Part shown: positions 61,001 to 64,000 of the stretch, piece after piece | How positions within the stretch are numbered: the first letter of the stretch is position 1 | Layout: each line of letters opens with the position of its first letter | Assembly: GCA_000149265.1 (NCBI GenBank) | Contig: CH003301.1 | Coordinates: 762,726-826,725, forward strand | DNA length: 64,000 bases | Origin: Ciona savignyi | Lineage: Eukaryota > Chordata > Ascidiacea > Phlebobranchia > Cionidae | Direction of reading: 5' to 3' | Notes under the pieces: generated by a model | Database searches by the model: none | The model's input: only the letters and a program-made list of their open reading frames with translations | Told to the model about the DNA's origin: nothing | Program-made: the position numbers and the translations under genes

Positions 61001-64000
61001 CAACTGTCTACCGGTTTAAAGTCAAGTGTTATATTATTTTCCGGTAACATTAACTTGCGAACAGGAATGCAACAACAAGGCAATAATAAGCTTGGCCATG
61101 GGAAACGTATTATTAGCGTTGTAATGTTGCTTAGCAAAGACTAATGTAAGGAAGATCTCGCATCCTTGTAAAGTAAAGTTAAGAGTCATCGGCAAAAAAA
61201 TTTGATATTCTGTCGTGAACCGAAACCTGTTATCATTTCCCGTTGCTTATTTGTTGTTTGCTTGGGCGTCATGGCCAATACAGTCGCGCCGGTAGCCATT
61301 AGTTCACGCGTTCGTGCGTCTATTCAAGAATTCACTTCCTGCCGCAAGAACTCATCAGTCAGCATTAATATTGTCACAGCAAGTGCGGGGGTGGCGCCAC
61401 ACCGACCTAATAATCCGCGGCCTTTGTCACCGTGCACGAGATCTATCGCATAAAACACATTTTGCGAGGCAACGATATAAGTTGCATTCAACCCGTTACT
61501 GTTGGTGTATTGGCTGCAAAAATGTGATCTTGAACAACAGAATTCCTTATACCGCGTGTTTCTCGTCACTTCCCTATATTAACACGCTGCTGCATCCGCA
61601 TCATCAATATTTCGACAGTCCTCCTCCTCGTCAGGGGTTCGGCCTGTCATTGCGGTTACGAGTCGTGTTCAACAACATCACGACTTATTTACTTACACAC
61701 TGCCACAGAAATAGCGTCCTCAAGTGCGGTCTTATCTCCATGGGAAAACACAAACCGCGCACCGAAACTTAATAAGGCACATTGCTTACTCGGCAAGTGA
61801 TGTTTGACATAACATACCAAACTAACGTCAGCAATTGGCACAGTCTAACGTTAATCAGAAATTGTCATATGAGACAGGGCATACGTGCAGAAATAGCTTT
61901 GAGTTTCGTACATGTTCGCAAATATCAACCTCGATTTATATAACTTTTAAAAAATAACACCCACGCCATCCGTTGGAGTTGTCACTAATTTGTCTCGTAG
62001 TTGGAAACCAATTCGATCTTGTTATGACGTTTACATTTGCCGTGGTTGATAAGCAAATCGTGTTTTAGAAAACGATCGCATTCCAAACCAATGTCTGGTG
62101 CTTCGGCCGGACCGCCTAACAATTTGTGGTCTAAGTTACCAAGTTATTGATTTGTGCAGTTGCGCAGTATAAAGCAGGATCGGCGGGAGTTGGCACATAG
62201 CTTGAGTTATGTCGTCTATCGACGACTCCTAATTAAAGTGCCACGGTGCACTTTACGATTATTGGCAATTGATTGTTGTACCACTTATTTTGCTGGTATA
62301 GTTTTAGCCAATTCGCATTTGGACCCGTGCAAAGTGCATTTGGTGCAAGGCAAATATAAAGAAGCGTTGTACAGCTATCACAGGCCTCCTGAATCGGAAC
62401 TGATCTGTAGATCCACCCGACCGCACACCCAAATCATACCATTCACGGCGCCCCGTTTCAAAACACGGTTCCACAACGCTTAATATCCAATTTAATCAGC
62501 GAAGTTAATTTAGAAGTTCTTTCCCGGCACACTCCAGCGTTCACTTGGCCCTGAAGCGTGCGAGCACACCATGGGGGCAGTATTTGATCTGCAGGCAACC
62601 ATGACGATAAACGTCGCATCGTATTTGAACATCAATAACATAAGACTTCTCTGACTTATAATGAAAAAGTAGCTATAAAAAGATCGGCGTGTGGATATAG
62701 CTATATTTAAACTCGCGGCACCCATGGGTGCGGTGAATTACTCGAGCTTAGCATGGATAGCTGGGTGATAAATAATTGAATAATTGGATATTTCAGTTAG
62801 GCCGGGGATCGCCCGTAACCCCACTCGAGGAGTAATAAGGCGACTTACTGCATTTACCCCGTCTTACCACGTGTTTATAGGACGCATTTCTAGCTTTTGT
62901 TTTTTGCTGAAGCAGAAAATCTCACAGCAAATTCGATATTTAGAATTCTTGAGATTTATTTCATTGCCACCCCCCCGATGAATTGTTTGAATTTCTTGTG
63001 TTTGGCATCTTGCATTCTATCGTTATATAGGCAATTTACATTTTATTACTCGGATTGGAAGGAGTTGGCACTGAAAAGTATTTTGTTTTGAACAGTTTCC
63101 ATAATAATACTTCCTGTTACCTACAGTTTTCCATTCAAGTCATTCCGGACTCGGGAAACGCGAAATGGGCACTTAAAATTTTAACCAACGGCACGCATCA
63201 ATCATTTTCACGTACTGTTATTCTTAGCGATCATGCTATTGGAAATATTGACGTAAACGCGTATGGAGTCATCGTCGTTTACATACCGGCTCCATCCGCC
63301 GTACTGTCCCCGCCCAGCAAAAGTAGGAAACGGTGGGCTTCCGCTGTTTGGCCTACCACAAAAACCTTAACAGTGGCCGCGAGTGTGTGTGTCACAGCTG
63401 ATGTTTTTGGGCGCATTATTTTAGTCGTCTCTTCAAAAGGGTGTAATTCGCGAAATTACAAGAAGCAGTGACCGTGGCGATGCCCTGCTATTCAGCGCGC
63501 GAGAAACCCCAACTTTACCCGGTTACGCCTACTCTCGCTATGCACGCTATTCTCAAGGAATCCCAGCGGCTTCTCTGTTGGGAAATTGCAGATGCCACCT
63601 GCGGCACTTAAGCGTCAAAACGTACCTTGTTTTGATGTGGATGAAGTATCATCGCGTGATGTAGAGTTTTCGCCGCCCATGTAACTATTGCCGGAGATCA
63701 CAAATCGGTCGGCTTGTATTATTTTGGTGTCTGTTCCGCGGAACGCGCTTAATGGCAGGGTCGTAACATAACATAAAAGTTTGACAGCTATGGCATACGT
63801 GCTTAATATGACGCTGTAAGTTAAAACATGCCATGTACAAGTAGCTGTGTACGTCACGGAAAGTTTAAGTCGGTTCAAACACATAATTTCAAAGCATATT
63901 TTCTAGATTCTAACACGCAATCGAAAGTTAATAGCGATAAATTAAAACGACATATCACGCTCACATTATACGGTAAACGCCAACAACCGCATGTATACAT
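58077..64000 (+). other. Long intron of the RASSF gene, no further exon recognised
   Basis: The sequence from the donor at 58077 to the window end contains no frame that resembles the heptad-rich coiled coil expected of the next exons. Frames of up to about 150 codons exist (61314-61772, 63055-63471) but have no family motifs or matching phase 1 acceptor. GC-rich patches near 63300-63550 (CCCCGCCC) might be regulatory. Confidence 0.5.

Noticed and set aside
61202..61772. Overlapping frames of 83 and 152 codons in the RASSF intron
   Set aside because: They are in different frames of the same DNA, with no motifs and no phase 1 acceptor; chance frames in GC-richer sequence.
63055..63471. 138-codon frame near the window end
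   Set aside because: No Met context, no domain, and no coiled coil as expected for the next RASSF exon.

Overview
The window looks like nuclear DNA of a compact invertebrate chordate genome, most likely an ascidian tunicate of the Ciona type. This is inference from gene content and style: AT-rich DNA, short introns with GT..AG ends, metazoan families (Slo2/KCNT channel, adhesion GPCR, calumenin/reticulocalbin, N-terminal RASSF), tRNA-derived SINEs and several short DNA transposons. There are no prokaryotic features. Exon structures were built by hand from reading frame, splice sites and phase. Every complete multi-exon model has consistent phases and an open frame.

Layout: (1) 8-5982 (+), the 3' part of a Slo2/KCNT-type potassium channel gene, 11 exons, cut by the window start. 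(2) 7483-15962 (+), a complete 18-exon adhesion GPCR with signal peptide, sushi and EGF-like modules, a Ser-Gly repeat, a GAIN region with an RQKR site, a GPS motif and seven membrane helices. (3) 17551-24075 (-), three intronless tandem genes for ER-retained six-EF-hand proteins of the calumenin/reticulocalbin family; the first two look partly homogenised. (4) 26271-29088 (+) and 30081-32823 (+), two multi-exon genes I do not recognise; the second encodes one clear EF-hand. (5) 33480-33763 (+), a weak two-exon candidate. (6) 33764-56236, about 22 kb with no gene I can support. (7) 56237-58076 (+), the first coding exon of an N-terminal RASSF (RASSF7-10 type) protein, whose remaining exons lie beyond the window.

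Mobile DNA is concentrated in the first 36 kb: a ~1.1 kb element with imperfect inverted ends and 9-bp flanking repeats inside a KCNT intron, at least six copies of one tRNA-derived SINE family with a CCTAT-type tail, two copies of a second tRNA-Ser/Leu-like SINE family, a pogo/Tigger-like MITE (TA duplication) and a hAT-like MITE (8-bp duplication).

The genes do not form an obvious pathway. The three calumenin-like genes are a paralogous cluster and the rest appear independent. I found no convincing new multi-gene system. The most interesting items are the intronless calumenin cluster with a conversion-like identity pattern, the intron-phase boundary and Ser-Gly insert of the adhesion GPCR, the long low-complexity RASSF exon, and the two unrecognised genes.
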